DNA of 64,000 bases from Exiguobacterium sp. RIT594. GTDB lineage: Bacteria; Bacillota; Bacilli; Exiguobacteriales; Exiguobacteriaceae. The notes beneath the pieces are model-generated. The model was not told where the DNA came from. It did no database searches and worked only from the letters and a program-made list of their open reading frames with translations. The translations under genes were made by a program, and so were the position numbers. Where the stretch lies: NCBI RefSeq assembly GCF_003339585.1, contig NZ_QPKF01000001.1, positions 620,001-684,000 of the forward strand, given 5' to 3'. Shown piece by piece: positions 29,097-38,331 of the stretch; the first letter of the stretch is position 1; each line of letters opens with the position of its first letter.

Positions 29097-29122
29097 GCTG
29101 TAATCGAGTGGAGGAAATAGGG

Positions 29123-30442
29123 ATGGTAACAATTGTACAGATCGCCCAGTGGTTGGGATTGGAAGAAACCGATACACGGTCATTAAGAAATTTTGCGACG
29201 GATTCAAGAAGTACACTCACGGAAGGGTTGTATATCCCAATCCAGGGAGCACGCGTCGACGGACATTCGTTCATCGAGGGAGCAGTTGCTCAAGGTGCGA
29301 TTGCTACGTTGTGGAAAAAAGGGATTCCTCTTCCGGAGATGGACATTACGGTTCTTGAAGTCGAAGATCCATTACAGGCGTTACAGGTCATCGCACAACG
29401 GTATTTACAGCAAGTGGCGCCAAAAGTCATCGCGATTACTGGATCAAACGGCAAGACATCAACAAAAGATATGATTGAGAGTGTCCTGAAACAGTCGTTC
29501 CGGACGCATAAAACGGCAGGTAACTTCAATTCAGACATCGGAATGCCGTTGACGATCTTGATGATGCCGAACGAGACGGAAGTTGCTGTTCTCGAAATGG
29601 GAATGAACGGGTTTGGAGATATCGAACTCTTATCGAATCTTGCCGAACCGGATATTGCACTCGTGACGAACATTGGCGAGTCACATGCCGAACAGGTCGG
29701 CGGACGAACGGGAATTGCCCGAGCCAAACTAGAAATCCGGTCAGGATTAAAACCGAATGGTCATCTCTTCGTAGACGGGGATGAACCGCTGTTAGGAGAA
29801 GTGGAGGCTGAACGGATCGGGTATCATGCGACCAATACGTATGTCATCGAACAGGCGGAAGCGACGTTCGTCGGGACGACATTCAAATTTGATGGTGCGA
29901 CGTTCAACTTACCGGTCCTTGGCAAACACCAAATCCGGAATGCAGCGTATGCGATTGCAACAGCTCGAGCACTTGGTCTTACGGACGAAGTGATTCAGGC
30001 AGGATTGAACGAGGTCCAATTGACACCCATGCGGATGGAACGTTTAATGTACGGTCAAACTGCCATCATTAACGATGCATATAATGCCAGCCCGACTTCG
30101 ATGAATGCGGCAATCGAGACCATTGCAACGCTCGACGGATTTACGAATAAAGTCGTCGTTCTCGGCGATATGTATGAACTCGGTCAACAGGAACGCCTGT
30201 TGCATGCCTCTGTCGGGAAGAAGATTGCACTTCCTGTATCCCATGCTATTCTTGTAGGGGGGAAAGGTCGTCATATCGCGGATGGAATTGTTGATCCGAC
30301 TGTCCAAGTCCAATTTGCGGACACGGTCGAAGATGCAGCACATCTGCTCCAACCGTTGCTCGGCAAGCAAACCGTTGTCTTGCTGAAAGCTTCGCGTGGG
30401 CTGGCACTGGAACAAATCTTCACATATTTAAATGAAACTTAA
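29123..30442 (+). CDS. murF: UDP-MurNAc-tripeptide--D-Ala-D-Ala ligase MurF
   Basis: A 439-residue Mur ligase that adds D-Ala-D-Ala to the UDP-MurNAc tripeptide in the cytoplasm. It has the N-terminal MurF-type domain (FATDSRSTLTEGLYIPIQGARVDGHSFI), the ATP loop AITGSNGKTSTKD, EMGMNGFGDIELL, GKHQIRNAAYAIA and DAYNASPTSM, which together separate MurF from MurE. In B. subtilis murF is elsewhere and murE lies at this position. ATG 29123 is used; the GTG 29108 overlaps the gtggaggaa ribosome binding site. Confidence 0.95.
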   Translation: MVTIVQIAQWLGLEETDTRSLRNFATDSRSTLTEGLYIPIQGARVDGHSFIEGAVAQGAIATLWKKGIPLPEMDITVLEVEDPLQALQVIAQRYLQQVAPKVIAITGSNGKTSTKDMIESVLKQSFRTHKTAGNFNSDIGMPLTILMMPNETEVAVLEMGMNGFGDIELLSNLAEPDIALVTNIGESHAEQVGGRTGIARAKLEIRSGLKPNGHLFVDGDEPLLGEVEAERIGYHATNTYVIEQAEATFVGTTFKFDGATFNLPVLGKHQIRNAAYAIATARALGLTDEVIQAGLNEVQLTPMRMERLMYGQTAIINDAYNASPTSMNAAIETIATLDGFTNKVVVLGDMYELGQQERLLHASVGKKIALPVSHAILVGGKGRHIADGIVDPTVQVQFADTVEDAAHLLQPLLGKQTVVLLKASRGLALEQIFTYLNET

Positions 30443-30464
30443 TCCTTAAAAGTAGGTGTTTGCA

Positions 30465-31427
30465 ATGATCACATTATTCATCAGTTTAATTATTGCGTTT
30501 TTGGTTGTCGTACTCGTGATGCCAAAAGCGATTCCTTTTTTACACAGCCTTAAATTTGGTCAAGAGATTCGGGAAGAAGGTCCGGATTGGCACCAAGTGA
30601 AATCAGGAACACCGACGATGGGTGGAATCGTCATTTTGCTGGCTATGATCGGTAGCCTGATTGTTCTCTTGTTGATGGGAGACTTGGACCGGAGTCATCT
30701 GTCGTTACTGTTCTTAACGCTTGCCTACGGGGCGATCGGATTTATCGATGATTACATCAAGGTTGTCAAAAAGCGAAACCTTGGTTTGAACTCAAAGCAA
30801 AAATTAGTCGGGCAAATCGTTGTTGGTCTGTTGTTTGTCTGGTTAAGCGGTGGATTTTCGAGTCAGGCGACGTATCTGTCGATTCCATTTACGTCATGGT
30901 CGATTGATTTCGGTATCCTGTATCCGCTCGTCGCGTTATTTTGGCTCGTCGGATTCTCGAATGCCGTCAATCTGACGGACGGACTGGATGGACTCGTATC
31001 CTTTACGGCTATTCCGACGTTCTTGTTCTTTGGTCTCTACGGATGGTTCATCGCCGATGAGCCGGGTGTTGCCTTATTTGCTTTTTCAGCTGTCGGTGCA
31101 TTGATCGGGTTCCTTGTGTTTAATGTTTACCCGGCTAAAATCTTTATGGGTGATACCGGTTCACTTGCTTTAGGAGCAGCCCTTGCTGGTTTATCGATCT
31201 TATTGAAGCTGGAATTATTGTTAGTATTAATTGGAATTGTATTCGTTGTTGAGACATTATCGGTCATCCTGCAGGTCATTTCCTTCAAGACGACAGGAAA
31301 ACGTATCTTTAAGATGAGTCCGATTCATCACCATTTCGAAATGGTCGGTTGGAGTGAATGGCGAATCGTTGGAACATTTGCTTCGATTAGCTTAATCGTG
31401 GCGTTAATCGCCTATCTGTTCGTGTAA
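30465..31427 (+). CDS. mraY: Phospho-MurNAc-pentapeptide translocase MraY
   Basis: A 320-residue polytopic enzyme (about ten helices) that transfers phospho-MurNAc-pentapeptide to undecaprenyl phosphate, giving lipid I. Conserved active-site motifs: [14 protein letters not shown] (catalytic Asp pair), [12 protein letters not shown], and [12 protein letters not shown], with the C-terminal PIHHHFE. ATG 30465 is preferred over the upstream GTG 30456, which overlaps the agtaggtg site. It lies 22 bases after murF in the dcw transcript. Confidence 0.97.
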   Translation: MITLFISLIIAFLVVVLVMPKAIPFLHSLKFGQEIREEGPDWHQVKSGTPTMGGIVILLAMIGSLIVLLLMGDLDRSHLSLLFLTLAYGAIGFIDDYIKVVKKRNLGLNSKQKLVGQIVVGLLFVWLSGGFSSQATYLSIPFTSWSIDFGILYPLVALFWLVGFSNAVNLTDGLDGLVSFTAIPTFLFFGLYGWFIADEPGVALFAFSAVGALIGFLVFNVYPAKIFMGDTGSLALGAALAGLSILLKLELLLVLIGIVFVVETLSVILQVISFKTTGKRIFKMSPIHHHFEMVGWSEWRIVGTFASISLIVALIAYLFV

Positions 31428-31460
31428 TCGAAATTCGTGGTCAAGAAAGTGAGCGATTTA

Positions 31461-32810
31461 ATGATGAAGAGTTCTGAACTGGAGAAGAAAAAAATATTGG
31501 TCCTTGGGACTGCGAAAAGCGGAATTGCAGCAGCGACCTATCTTGTTAAGGCGGGAGCTGTCGTGACGGTGAATGATGGGGGGACTCCTTCGGAAGCCGA
31601 CGTACAAACGCTTGAATCCTTGGAAGTCGAAACGATTTTCGGAAGTCATCCGTTATCCTTACTGGATGGAACAGAATTAATCGTAAAAAATCCGGGGATT
31701 CCGTATCAGATTCCGTTGTTACAGACGGCAATTGAGCGTGGCATTCCGATTTGGACAGAAGTTGAACTAGCATACCGTTCAACGAAAGCAGATTGGGTCG
31801 CGATTACCGGATCAAACGGTAAGACGACGACGACGACACTGGTCCATGAATTATTGAAACAGGGGTCAAGACGCGTTCATTTAGCTGGAAACATTGGTTT
31901 CCCGGCAGTTGAAGTTGCCCAGCAGACGGCTGCAGATGATGTCATCGTCATCGAGTTATCCAGTTTTCAATTGATGGGGATTCAATCATTCCAACCAGTC
32001 AGTGCAGCATTCTTAAACTTGTCGCCGGCTCATCTTGATTATCACGGAGATGTAACATCTTACGCGGCAGCAAAAGCACGAATCTTTTCAAACATGGATG
32101 AAGCTGGACGCCTTGTCGTAAATGCGGACGATGAGGAAGTCATGCGCTTGAGCAAAACAGCGGCAGCGGAACGATTGACGTTTTCACGTCGTCAACCGGC
32201 CTATGCACATGTCGAAAACGGTATGATCTTCGTCGGTCAAACAAAAATTCTTCCGGTCAGTGAACTGGCGCTTGGTGGTGGACACAATCTCGAGAATGTC
32301 CTGGCCGCCTTGACATTGATTGAACCGTTCGGGATTGCCTTGACAGCGATTCAAGACGTTCTGCGGACATTTGGTGGAGTCGCACACCGGACGGAATACA
32401 TCGGCGAGTTTGCCGGACGGAAAGTTTACAATGATTCAAAAGCGACAAACAATGTGGCGACGGAAGCGGCTTTGTCTGGTTTTCACTCGTCCATCATCTG
32501 GATTTGTGGTGGACTCGAACGCGGCGCAGATTTGACACCGTTAAAAAGTGCGATGACCCATGTCAAACATGTCATTGGACTCGGTGAGACAGGTCAACGC
32601 TTCGCTGATTTGGCAGCCGATCAACAAATCGCCTCGACGGTAACGCGTGAGATGGAAGAAGCGGTAGTCACGGCATTCGATGTCTCGCAGCCCGGCGATA
32701 TCATTTTACTTTCTCCGGCATCGGCCAGTTGGGATCAGTACAAGACGTATGAAGAGCGTGGCGAACATTTCATCCGTTCTGTCCAAAAAGTAGGGGGGAC
32801 GAAGAAATGA
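31461..32810 (+). CDS. murD: UDP-MurNAc-L-Ala--D-Glu ligase MurD
   Basis: A 449-residue Mur ligase that adds D-glutamate to UDP-MurNAc-L-Ala. Visible motifs are KKILVLGTAKSGIAAATYL (N-terminal Rossmann domain), the ATP loop AITGSNGKTTTTTLVHELL, IELSSFQLMG, LNLSPAHLDYHG, HRTEYIGEFAGRKVYNDSKATN, and LLSPASASWDQYKTYEERGE at the end. ATG 31461 follows gaaagtgag; the earlier GTG 31437 has no site. It overlaps murG by four bases. Confidence 0.96.
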   Translation: MMKSSELEKKKILVLGTAKSGIAAATYLVKAGAVVTVNDGGTPSEADVQTLESLEVETIFGSHPLSLLDGTELIVKNPGIPYQIPLLQTAIERGIPIWTEVELAYRSTKADWVAITGSNGKTTTTTLVHELLKQGSRRVHLAGNIGFPAVEVAQQTAADDVIVIELSSFQLMGIQSFQPVSAAFLNLSPAHLDYHGDVTSYAAAKARIFSNMDEAGRLVVNADDEEVMRLSKTAAAERLTFSRRQPAYAHVENGMIFVGQTKILPVSELALGGGHNLENVLAALTLIEPFGIALTAIQDVLRTFGGVAHRTEYIGEFAGRKVYNDSKATNNVATEAALSGFHSSIIWICGGLERGADLTPLKSAMTHVKHVIGLGETGQRFADLAADQQIASTVTREMEEAVVTAFDVSQPGDIILLSPASASWDQYKTYEERGEHFIRSVQKVGGTKK

Positions 32811-33901
32811 GAATCGTAGTTTCAGGTGGCGGAACTGGCGGACATATTTATCCCGCCTTAGCCATGATCCGAGAAATTGAACGTCGTATGGCATGTGAAG
32901 TGTTATATATCGGTACTGAGAATGGACTCGAGGCGGACATCGTCCGCCGGGCAGGCATTCCGTTTGAATCAATTGAAATTTCAGGACTACGCCGTTCCTT
33001 GTCGTTTGAGAACGTCAAGACCGGTTTCCGTTTCATGAAAAGTGTTGTCCGCGTCCGAAAACTTCTGCGTGACTTCCAACCGGATATCGTTGTCGGAACA
33101 GGTGGTTTTGTCTGCGGTCCCGTCCTCTATACAGCAGCGAAGATGGGGTATAAGACGTTGGTCCATGAACAAAACAGCTTACCTGGAATCACCAACAAAT
33201 TCTTGGCGCGTTATGTCGACCGGGTGGCACTATCCTTTAAAGGGTCTGGTCATCATTTCGGGAAAAACGAAGGGAAAACGATTCTAATCGGAAATCCCCG
33301 GGCTTCGGAAGTTGCGATGTTGCAAATCGATCCAATCGAAGAAAAACAAAAATATGGTTTTGATCAGGATCGCCCCCTGATTGTCGTGTACGGCGGCAGC
33401 CGAGGTGCGCCGGCCATCAATAAAGCAGTCGTCGAGATGATTCCCAAGTTGACAGCAACTGACTGGTCGTTATTGTTCGTCACCGGCCAGGTCCACTATG
33501 AAGACATTCAGACGCAGTTAGGAACATTACCGGACCGGATTCAATTGCGTCCATTCATTTACGATTTGCCGTTGATATTAAAAGCGAGTCAACTGGTCAT
33601 CTCGCGTTCCGGAGCAAGTACGTTAGCTGAATTGACGACGCTCGGTTTACCGAGTATCTTGATTCCAAGTCCATACGTGACGGAAAATCATCAGGAAGTG
33701 AACGCATCATCACTCGTCGAGACAGGTGCGAGTCTTTTGATCCGTGAATCCGAATTGACGGGAGACCGATTGTTCGAGGCGTGTACGAAGGCGATTGCCG
33801 ATCAAGCCAACATGTCAAAAGCATCGCTCGCACTCGGCATGCCAAATGCGGCAAGTGATTTGGTCGATGAATTATCACGGTTGATTCAGCAAAATAACTA
33901 A
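32807..33901 (+). CDS. murG: Lipid II synthase glycosyltransferase MurG
   Basis: A 364-residue GT-B glycosyltransferase that adds GlcNAc to lipid I on the inner face of the membrane. It has the N-terminal GGGTGGHIYPALA loop, VVGTGGFVCGPVLYTA, LVHEQNSLPGITNKFLA, YGGSRGAPAIN, and ISRSGASTLAELTTLGLPSILIPSP (UDP-GlcNAc site). It starts inside the murD stop (ATGA). The start has aggggggacg about six bases upstream. spoVE, which precedes murG in B. subtilis, is absent. Confidence 0.97.
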   Translation: MRIVVSGGGTGGHIYPALAMIREIERRMACEVLYIGTENGLEADIVRRAGIPFESIEISGLRRSLSFENVKTGFRFMKSVVRVRKLLRDFQPDIVVGTGGFVCGPVLYTAAKMGYKTLVHEQNSLPGITNKFLARYVDRVALSFKGSGHHFGKNEGKTILIGNPRASEVAMLQIDPIEEKQKYGFDQDRPLIVVYGGSRGAPAINKAVVEMIPKLTATDWSLLFVTGQVHYEDIQTQLGTLPDRIQLRPFIYDLPLILKASQLVISRSGASTLAELTTLGLPSILIPSPYVTENHQEVNASSLVETGASLLIRESELTGDRLFEACTKAIADQANMSKASLALGMPNAASDLVDELSRLIQQNN

Positions 33902-33962
33902 AGCATTGCAGGAATAGACCGATAAGGTACTGAAATTAAACATAATGGAGGGAGAGGCTTAC

Positions 33963-34742
33963 GTGAAGGAACAACAACCGGCAAGCCAGCCGAAGATGGA
34001 TACGACTGTCCGCAGCTTAGAAGATAAAATTCCATATGTCCGTGAGCAGCGTCGGAAAAAGGCGAACCGGCGTTTAATCTATGTCCTCATCCTGATCGGT
34101 CTATTGATTGGTGTCGTCTTCTATCTTCAATCGAGTTTCTCGCGTGTCGCGACGTTTGACGTCACCGGCACCGTGAACGTCAAGAAGGAAAACATCATTC
34201 AAGCCTCACGTATTAAGGTGAAGGAGACACATGCTTTCAATGTGTCGGAAGAAGCCGTGTTGGAACGGATTGAAAATGTCCCGGGTATACGCGAAGCGAC
34301 GATGAAAAAAACGTTTTTACATCATTATGAAGTTGACGTCGTCGAAGAAAAAGAGATTGCGTATGCCAAAGATAAACCGGGCGCCCGGATCGTCTTAGCG
34401 GATGGAACGATTATTCCCGGAAAATCGAAGGAAGAATTGTTTGATGCTCCGATTCTAACAGGATTTACGGATCAGTCCCTGGAACGTCTGACAAAGGAAC
34501 TTGTCAAAATCGAGCCGAAAGTCCGGAGCCGGATTTCGGAAATCGTAGCCAATGACCAGACGGACAAGGGGGGATTGAAGTTATTCATGACAGACGGAAA
34601 TACCGTCTTATTGAGTACATCGGCTTTTTCTAACTCGTTGAATGAATATGTCAAGGTGATTTCCGCTTTACCGAAAGGAAAGACCGGAACAATCACCATT
34701 GATGGAGGAATCTATTTCAAACCATATAAAGGTAAAAAATAG
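33963..34742 (+). CDS. divIB: Cell division protein DivIB/FtsQ
   Basis: A 259-residue bitopic membrane protein: a basic cytoplasmic N-terminus ([12 protein letters not shown]), one helix (about 41-61), a POTRA domain beginning [21 protein letters not shown], and a beta domain. It stabilises the FtsL-DivIC pair at the septum. GTG 33963 with gagggagagg six bases upstream is preferred over ATG 33945, which lies at the front of that site. In B. subtilis murB separates murG and divIB; here it is missing. Confidence 0.93.
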   Translation: MKEQQPASQPKMDTTVRSLEDKIPYVREQRRKKANRRLIYVLILIGLLIGVVFYLQSSFSRVATFDVTGTVNVKKENIIQASRIKVKETHAFNVSEEAVLERIENVPGIREATMKKTFLHHYEVDVVEEKEIAYAKDKPGARIVLADGTIIPGKSKEELFDAPILTGFTDQSLERLTKELVKIEPKVRSRISEIVANDQTDKGGLKLFMTDGNTVLLSTSAFSNSLNEYVKVISALPKGKTGTITIDGGIYFKPYKGKK

Positions 34743-34971
34743 AAAATAACATCAAGGATTAGATGGGTTTGACAAACGTTTGTTTTCATTAGTAGGAAAG
34801 CGGACACATCGTCATCAAATCGTAATCTATTAGATGGGTAAGTTAGACAATAACTTCTTTTCGTGAGGTTTTTTATAGTGTAGACTTAAACGAGAAGAAG
34901 ATTGTCTCGATTCCTGTAAATATAAACAGGGACGATAGGATTAGTATTATGAAAGTGGAGGTGTCACTCCC
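34743..34971 (+). promoter_or_regulatory. divIB-ftsA intergenic region with direct repeat
   Basis: A 229-base gap at the point where ftsAZ in Bacillus gets its own promoters. It holds a direct repeat attagatgggt (34758-34768 and 34829-34839), each copy followed by a GACAA and a TTTTC. The first copy contains TTGACA, but the best -10 (TAGGAA at 18 bases) is poor; TATAGT at 34874-34879 lacks a good -35. A promoter is likely, but its exact position is not clear. Confidence 0.45.
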
Positions 34972-36276
34972 ATGGAAACGAAAGGTACGATTGCCGCACT
35001 AGATATTGGGACATCGGAAGTGAAACTCATCGTCGGTGAACTTCTAGGTGGAACACTGAATGTCTTAGCGGAAGGGTCTGCACCATCTGCAGGCGTCAAG
35101 CGAGGTGTCATCGTCGACATCGATCAAACAGTAAATGCCATTAAACAAGCGGTTGCAGAAGTGGAGCGCACACTCGGCGAACCAATTGGTGAAGTATATG
35201 TAGCAATTTCCGGTGAACACATCCAAGTCAAGGATTGCCAAGGGATGACATCAATCAAAGGGGAAGACAACGAAATCACAGATGACGACGTGAAAGATGT
35301 TCTTCACTCAGCCATGGTGATGCGGATTCCAAACGAATTGAGTGTTGTCGATGTGTTACCTAAAACGTTTACTGTCGATCAGCAGACGGAGATCACGGAT
35401 CCACGTGGCATGATCGGTTATCGTTTAGAAGTGACAGGGAAGCTGATTATCGGAGCGAAGACGATTCTACATAGCATCAAACGTTCCATCGAACGGGCTG
35501 GTTTAGAACTTGCGGGGTATGTGCTGGAAAGTTTAGCCGTCTCACGAATCGCAGCTTCGATTGATGAGTTAGAACTGGGTGTCGGGATCGTTGATATCGG
35601 ACATGAAACGACCACTCTTTCGATTTACGAAAAAAACGATCTAGTTTACTCAACGACACTTGCGTACGGTGGAGATCATCTGACACGCGATTTGACGTAT
35701 AAAATGAATTGTAAATATCAAGATGCGAAACTAGCCAAAGAAGAATACGGTGTCGCATTAGAAGCATTGGGTGACCCGGAAGAGAAAGTCTCGTACGTGA
35801 CAATCAACGGGGAACACCGTTTCGAACCACAGACGGAGATTGGCTTTGTCCTGGAAGCCCGTCTGGAAGAGATTTTTGAGATGATTCAGAAGCGAATGAC
35901 ACAGGCTGGGTATCCACAAATGAACAGTGGAATCATTCTTTGTGGTGGCAGTTCTTCCCTACCAGGAATTGACCAGCTCGGTAAGCGAATCTTTAAACAA
36001 AGCGTGAATGTGTATCAACCAGCCAGCTTAGGGATTCGTCATCCGAAGTATGCTGTCGCTGCTGGAATGTTACGATATGTTTTATCACGCAGTGCCGTTT
36101 CGAAGTCAGGATTTGACCGTGCGGACGAAAAGGGAGTAGCCGCACAAGGCCGTGAGCAAGAGGAGTTACTTGCACACCCTTCCCAACCTTCAGTACGCGA
36201 AGAGCGACCACAGAAGGAACAGCCTCCAAAAGAGCGAAAGTCATTCAGCAGTTTCTTTGAGAAGTTTTTCGGCTAA
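34972..36276 (+). CDS. ftsA: Cell division protein FtsA
   Basis: A 434-residue actin-like ATPase that anchors FtsZ to the membrane. It has the phosphate-1 loop AALDIGTSEVKLIVGE, the 1C domain with SVVDVLPKTFTVD, the phosphate-2 loop VGIVDIGHETTTLSIY, ILCGGSSSLPGID, and a C-terminal amphipathic helix KSFSSFFEKFFG that binds the membrane. A Lys/Glu/Pro-rich linker of about 40 residues precedes that helix. ATG 34972 follows tggaggtg. ftsZ follows after 38 bases. Confidence 0.97.
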   Translation: METKGTIAALDIGTSEVKLIVGELLGGTLNVLAEGSAPSAGVKRGVIVDIDQTVNAIKQAVAEVERTLGEPIGEVYVAISGEHIQVKDCQGMTSIKGEDNEITDDDVKDVLHSAMVMRIPNELSVVDVLPKTFTVDQQTEITDPRGMIGYRLEVTGKLIIGAKTILHSIKRSIERAGLELAGYVLESLAVSRIAASIDELELGVGIVDIGHETTTLSIYEKNDLVYSTTLAYGGDHLTRDLTYKMNCKYQDAKLAKEEYGVALEALGDPEEKVSYVTINGEHRFEPQTEIGFVLEARLEEIFEMIQKRMTQAGYPQMNSGIILCGGSSSLPGIDQLGKRIFKQSVNVYQPASLGIRHPKYAVAAGMLRYVLSRSAVSKSGFDRADEKGVAAQGREQEELLAHPSQPSVREERPQKEQPPKERKSFSSFFEKFFG

Positions 36277-36314
36277 ATAAAAAATTATCAGTAAAAAAAT
36301 AGGGGGCCCCTTTT

Positions 36315-37472
36315 ATGTTGCATTTTGATGAAATGATGGACCAAGTAGCTAAAATCAAAGTCATCGGAGTAGGCGGCGGTGGATCTAACGCTGTCAACCG
36401 AATGATCGAACATGGTGTCCAAGGCGTAGAATTCATCGCTGTCAACACGGATGCACAAGCATTAAACATGTCACAGGCAGATGTAAAACTTCAACTCGGA
36501 GCAAAACTGACACGTGGTCTTGGTGCCGGAGCAAATCCGGAAATCGGTAAAAAAGCTGCCGAAGAAAGCCGCGAACAGTTGACAGAAATTTTATCTGGTG
36601 CCGATATGGTTTTCGTAACGGCAGGAATGGGTGGAGGCACCGGAACAGGTGCTGCACCGGTCATCGCAGAAATCTCTAAAGAAATCGGCGCATTGACAGT
36701 AGGTGTCGTCACAAAACCTTTCATGTTCGAAGGCCGTAAACGGATGCAACATGCTGTTTCAGGTGTTCAGAACTTTAAAGAAAAAGTCGATACACTCATC
36801 GTCATCCCGAATGATAAATTGCTTGAAATCGTCGATCGTAATACGCCGATGCTTGAAGCCTTCAAAGAAGCCGATAACGTTCTTCGTCAAGGGGTACAAG
36901 GGATTACGGATTTAATCGCCGTTCCTGGTCTCATCAACTTGGATTTCGCGGATGTTAAAACGATCATGACGGAAAAAGGCTCAGCATTGATGGGTGTTGG
37001 TGTCGCAACCGGCGAACACCGTGCAACGGAAGCTGCGAAAAAAGCGATCTCAAGTCCATTGCTTGAAACATCGATCGAAGGGGCAAAAGGCGTCCTGATG
37101 AACATTACCGGTAGTGCGAACTTGAGCCTTTACGAAGTAACGGAAGCGGCTCAAATCGTTCAAAGCGCTGCGGATGAAGAAGTTAACTTAATCTTCGGAT
37201 CAGTCATCAATGACAACTTGGAAGACGAAATCATTGTTACGGTCATCGCAACGGAATTCGAAAACGAACCACTCGATTTTGAAATCCCATCAGCACAAGA
37301 GATGATGAAAAACTTGCTTAAGAAAAAGCAAGCGGCACCATCACCGGTAGCTGAAGAACCTAAACCGCAAGTCGAAGAGACACCTAGTAGCTCGAACCAA
37401 GAATCAGCAAAAGGGTCAGATGTTGAAGAGACGATGGATATTCCTTCTTTCCTTCGCCGGAATAATCGTTAA
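36315..37472 (+). CDS. ftsZ: Cell division GTPase FtsZ
   Basis: A 385-residue tubulin homologue that forms the division ring. It has [18 protein letters not shown], the tubulin signature [14 protein letters not shown], the T7-loop [11 protein letters not shown], a variable linker of about 50 residues and the C-terminal peptide [11 protein letters not shown], which binds FtsA and SepF. Start ATG 36315 lies eight bases after aggggg; this site is part of a short AGGGG/CCCCT palindrome. A strong terminator follows. Confidence 0.98.
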   Translation: MLHFDEMMDQVAKIKVIGVGGGGSNAVNRMIEHGVQGVEFIAVNTDAQALNMSQADVKLQLGAKLTRGLGAGANPEIGKKAAEESREQLTEILSGADMVFVTAGMGGGTGTGAAPVIAEISKEIGALTVGVVTKPFMFEGRKRMQHAVSGVQNFKEKVDTLIVIPNDKLLEIVDRNTPMLEAFKEADNVLRQGVQGITDLIAVPGLINLDFADVKTIMTEKGSALMGVGVATGEHRATEAAKKAISSPLLETSIEGAKGVLMNITGSANLSLYEVTEAAQIVQSAADEEVNLIFGSVINDNLEDEIIVTVIATEFENEPLDFEIPSAQEMMKNLLKKKQAAPSPVAEEPKPQVEETPSSSNQESAKGSDVEETMDIPSFLRRNNR

Positions 37473-37503
37473 TCCGATATTCCAGAGACACGACTGCTAG
37501 ATC

Positions 37504-37537
37504 AAGAGGTGTCGCGTAAGCGACACCTCTTTTTTTA
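37504..37537 (+). terminator. Strong intrinsic terminator after ftsZ
   Basis: Perfect 11-base stem agaggtgtcgc / gcgacacctct with tetraloop gtaa, followed by seven T's. Confidence 0.92.
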
Positions 37538-37554
37538 AAAAAGGATGGGATGAA

Positions 37555-38331
37555 ATGTTTGGTCAATGGATAAAATGGGATACGCCGACAGGTACTGTTC
37601 GCGCAGCGTTTACGACAAAATTTTCAGCACCTCACGGCAAGGGCAACTTAGGACTTCATGTCAAGGATGATCCGGAAGGGGTCATCAAAAATCGTGAAGT
37701 CATCGTCCGACAACTGGATTTAGCTTTGGAAAACTCTGTTTGGGCTGAACAAGTGCACGGCAATCACGTAGAACAAGTAACAACACTCGAGTCCGGTCGT
37801 GGAGCTTCTGATTACGAAACGGCAATCAAGGGTACAGACGGACTGGTGACAACGGATTCAAACGTCTTATTGATGATGCTGTTTGCTGACTGTGTACCGC
37901 TCCTGTTCTGTGATCCGCGGACCGGTATCATTGCAAATGTTCACGCCGGTTGGCGCGGAACGGTCGCTAACATCGTCGAAGCAACTCTTACAAAGATGGA
38001 ACAAGCCGGTGCCGAACGGTCTTCTATTCAGATGGTCATCGGACCCTCGATTCGCGAATGTTGTTATGAAGTCGATGGACCGGTCCTTGAAGCGGTAGAT
38101 CAACTTGGTCTTGAAGAATCTCCTTACATCAAGAAAGAAGACGGGAAAGCCATGTTATCACTTCAAAAAACGAATGCTATGTTAGCCGAACGCAGTGGTG
38201 TCGGCGATGTGCTCGATACAGGAATCTGTACGAACTGTCAGGCAGAAGACTATTTCTCCTATCGTCACGGAGATCATGGTGGACGGTTTGCCAGTTTGAT
38301 TGTAAAGGAGTCTCTCGATGTCAATTTCTGA
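37555..38331 (+). CDS. pgeF: PgeF/YlmD family protein (peptidoglycan editing factor, laccase-like fold)
   Basis: A 258-residue protein of the DUF152/YfiH family. The metal-site residues are visible in WAEQVHGNHV, MMLFADCVPLLFCDP, NVHAGWRGTVANIVE and the C-terminal CTNCQAEDYFSYRHGDHGGRFASLI. The E. coli homologue YfiH edits peptidoglycan precursors that carry L-Ser in place of L-Ala; earlier annotations as polyphenol oxidase or laccase rest on the fold. It overlaps the next gene by 14 bases. This gene (ylmD) follows the ftsZ region in Bacillus too. Confidence 0.92.
   Translation: MFGQWIKWDTPTGTVRAAFTTKFSAPHGKGNLGLHVKDDPEGVIKNREVIVRQLDLALENSVWAEQVHGNHVEQVTTLESGRGASDYETAIKGTDGLVTTDSNVLLMMLFADCVPLLFCDPRTGIIANVHAGWRGTVANIVEATLTKMEQAGAERSSIQMVIGPSIRECCYEVDGPVLEAVDQLGLEESPYIKKEDGKAMLSLQKTNAMLAERSGVGDVLDTGICTNCQAEDYFSYRHGDHGGRFASLIVKESLDVNF

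Noticed and set aside
36296-36315. AGGGGGCCCCT palindrome at the ftsZ ribosome binding site
   Set aside because: It cannot form a stable hairpin because there is no room for a loop; likely chance, so no regulatory claim is made.
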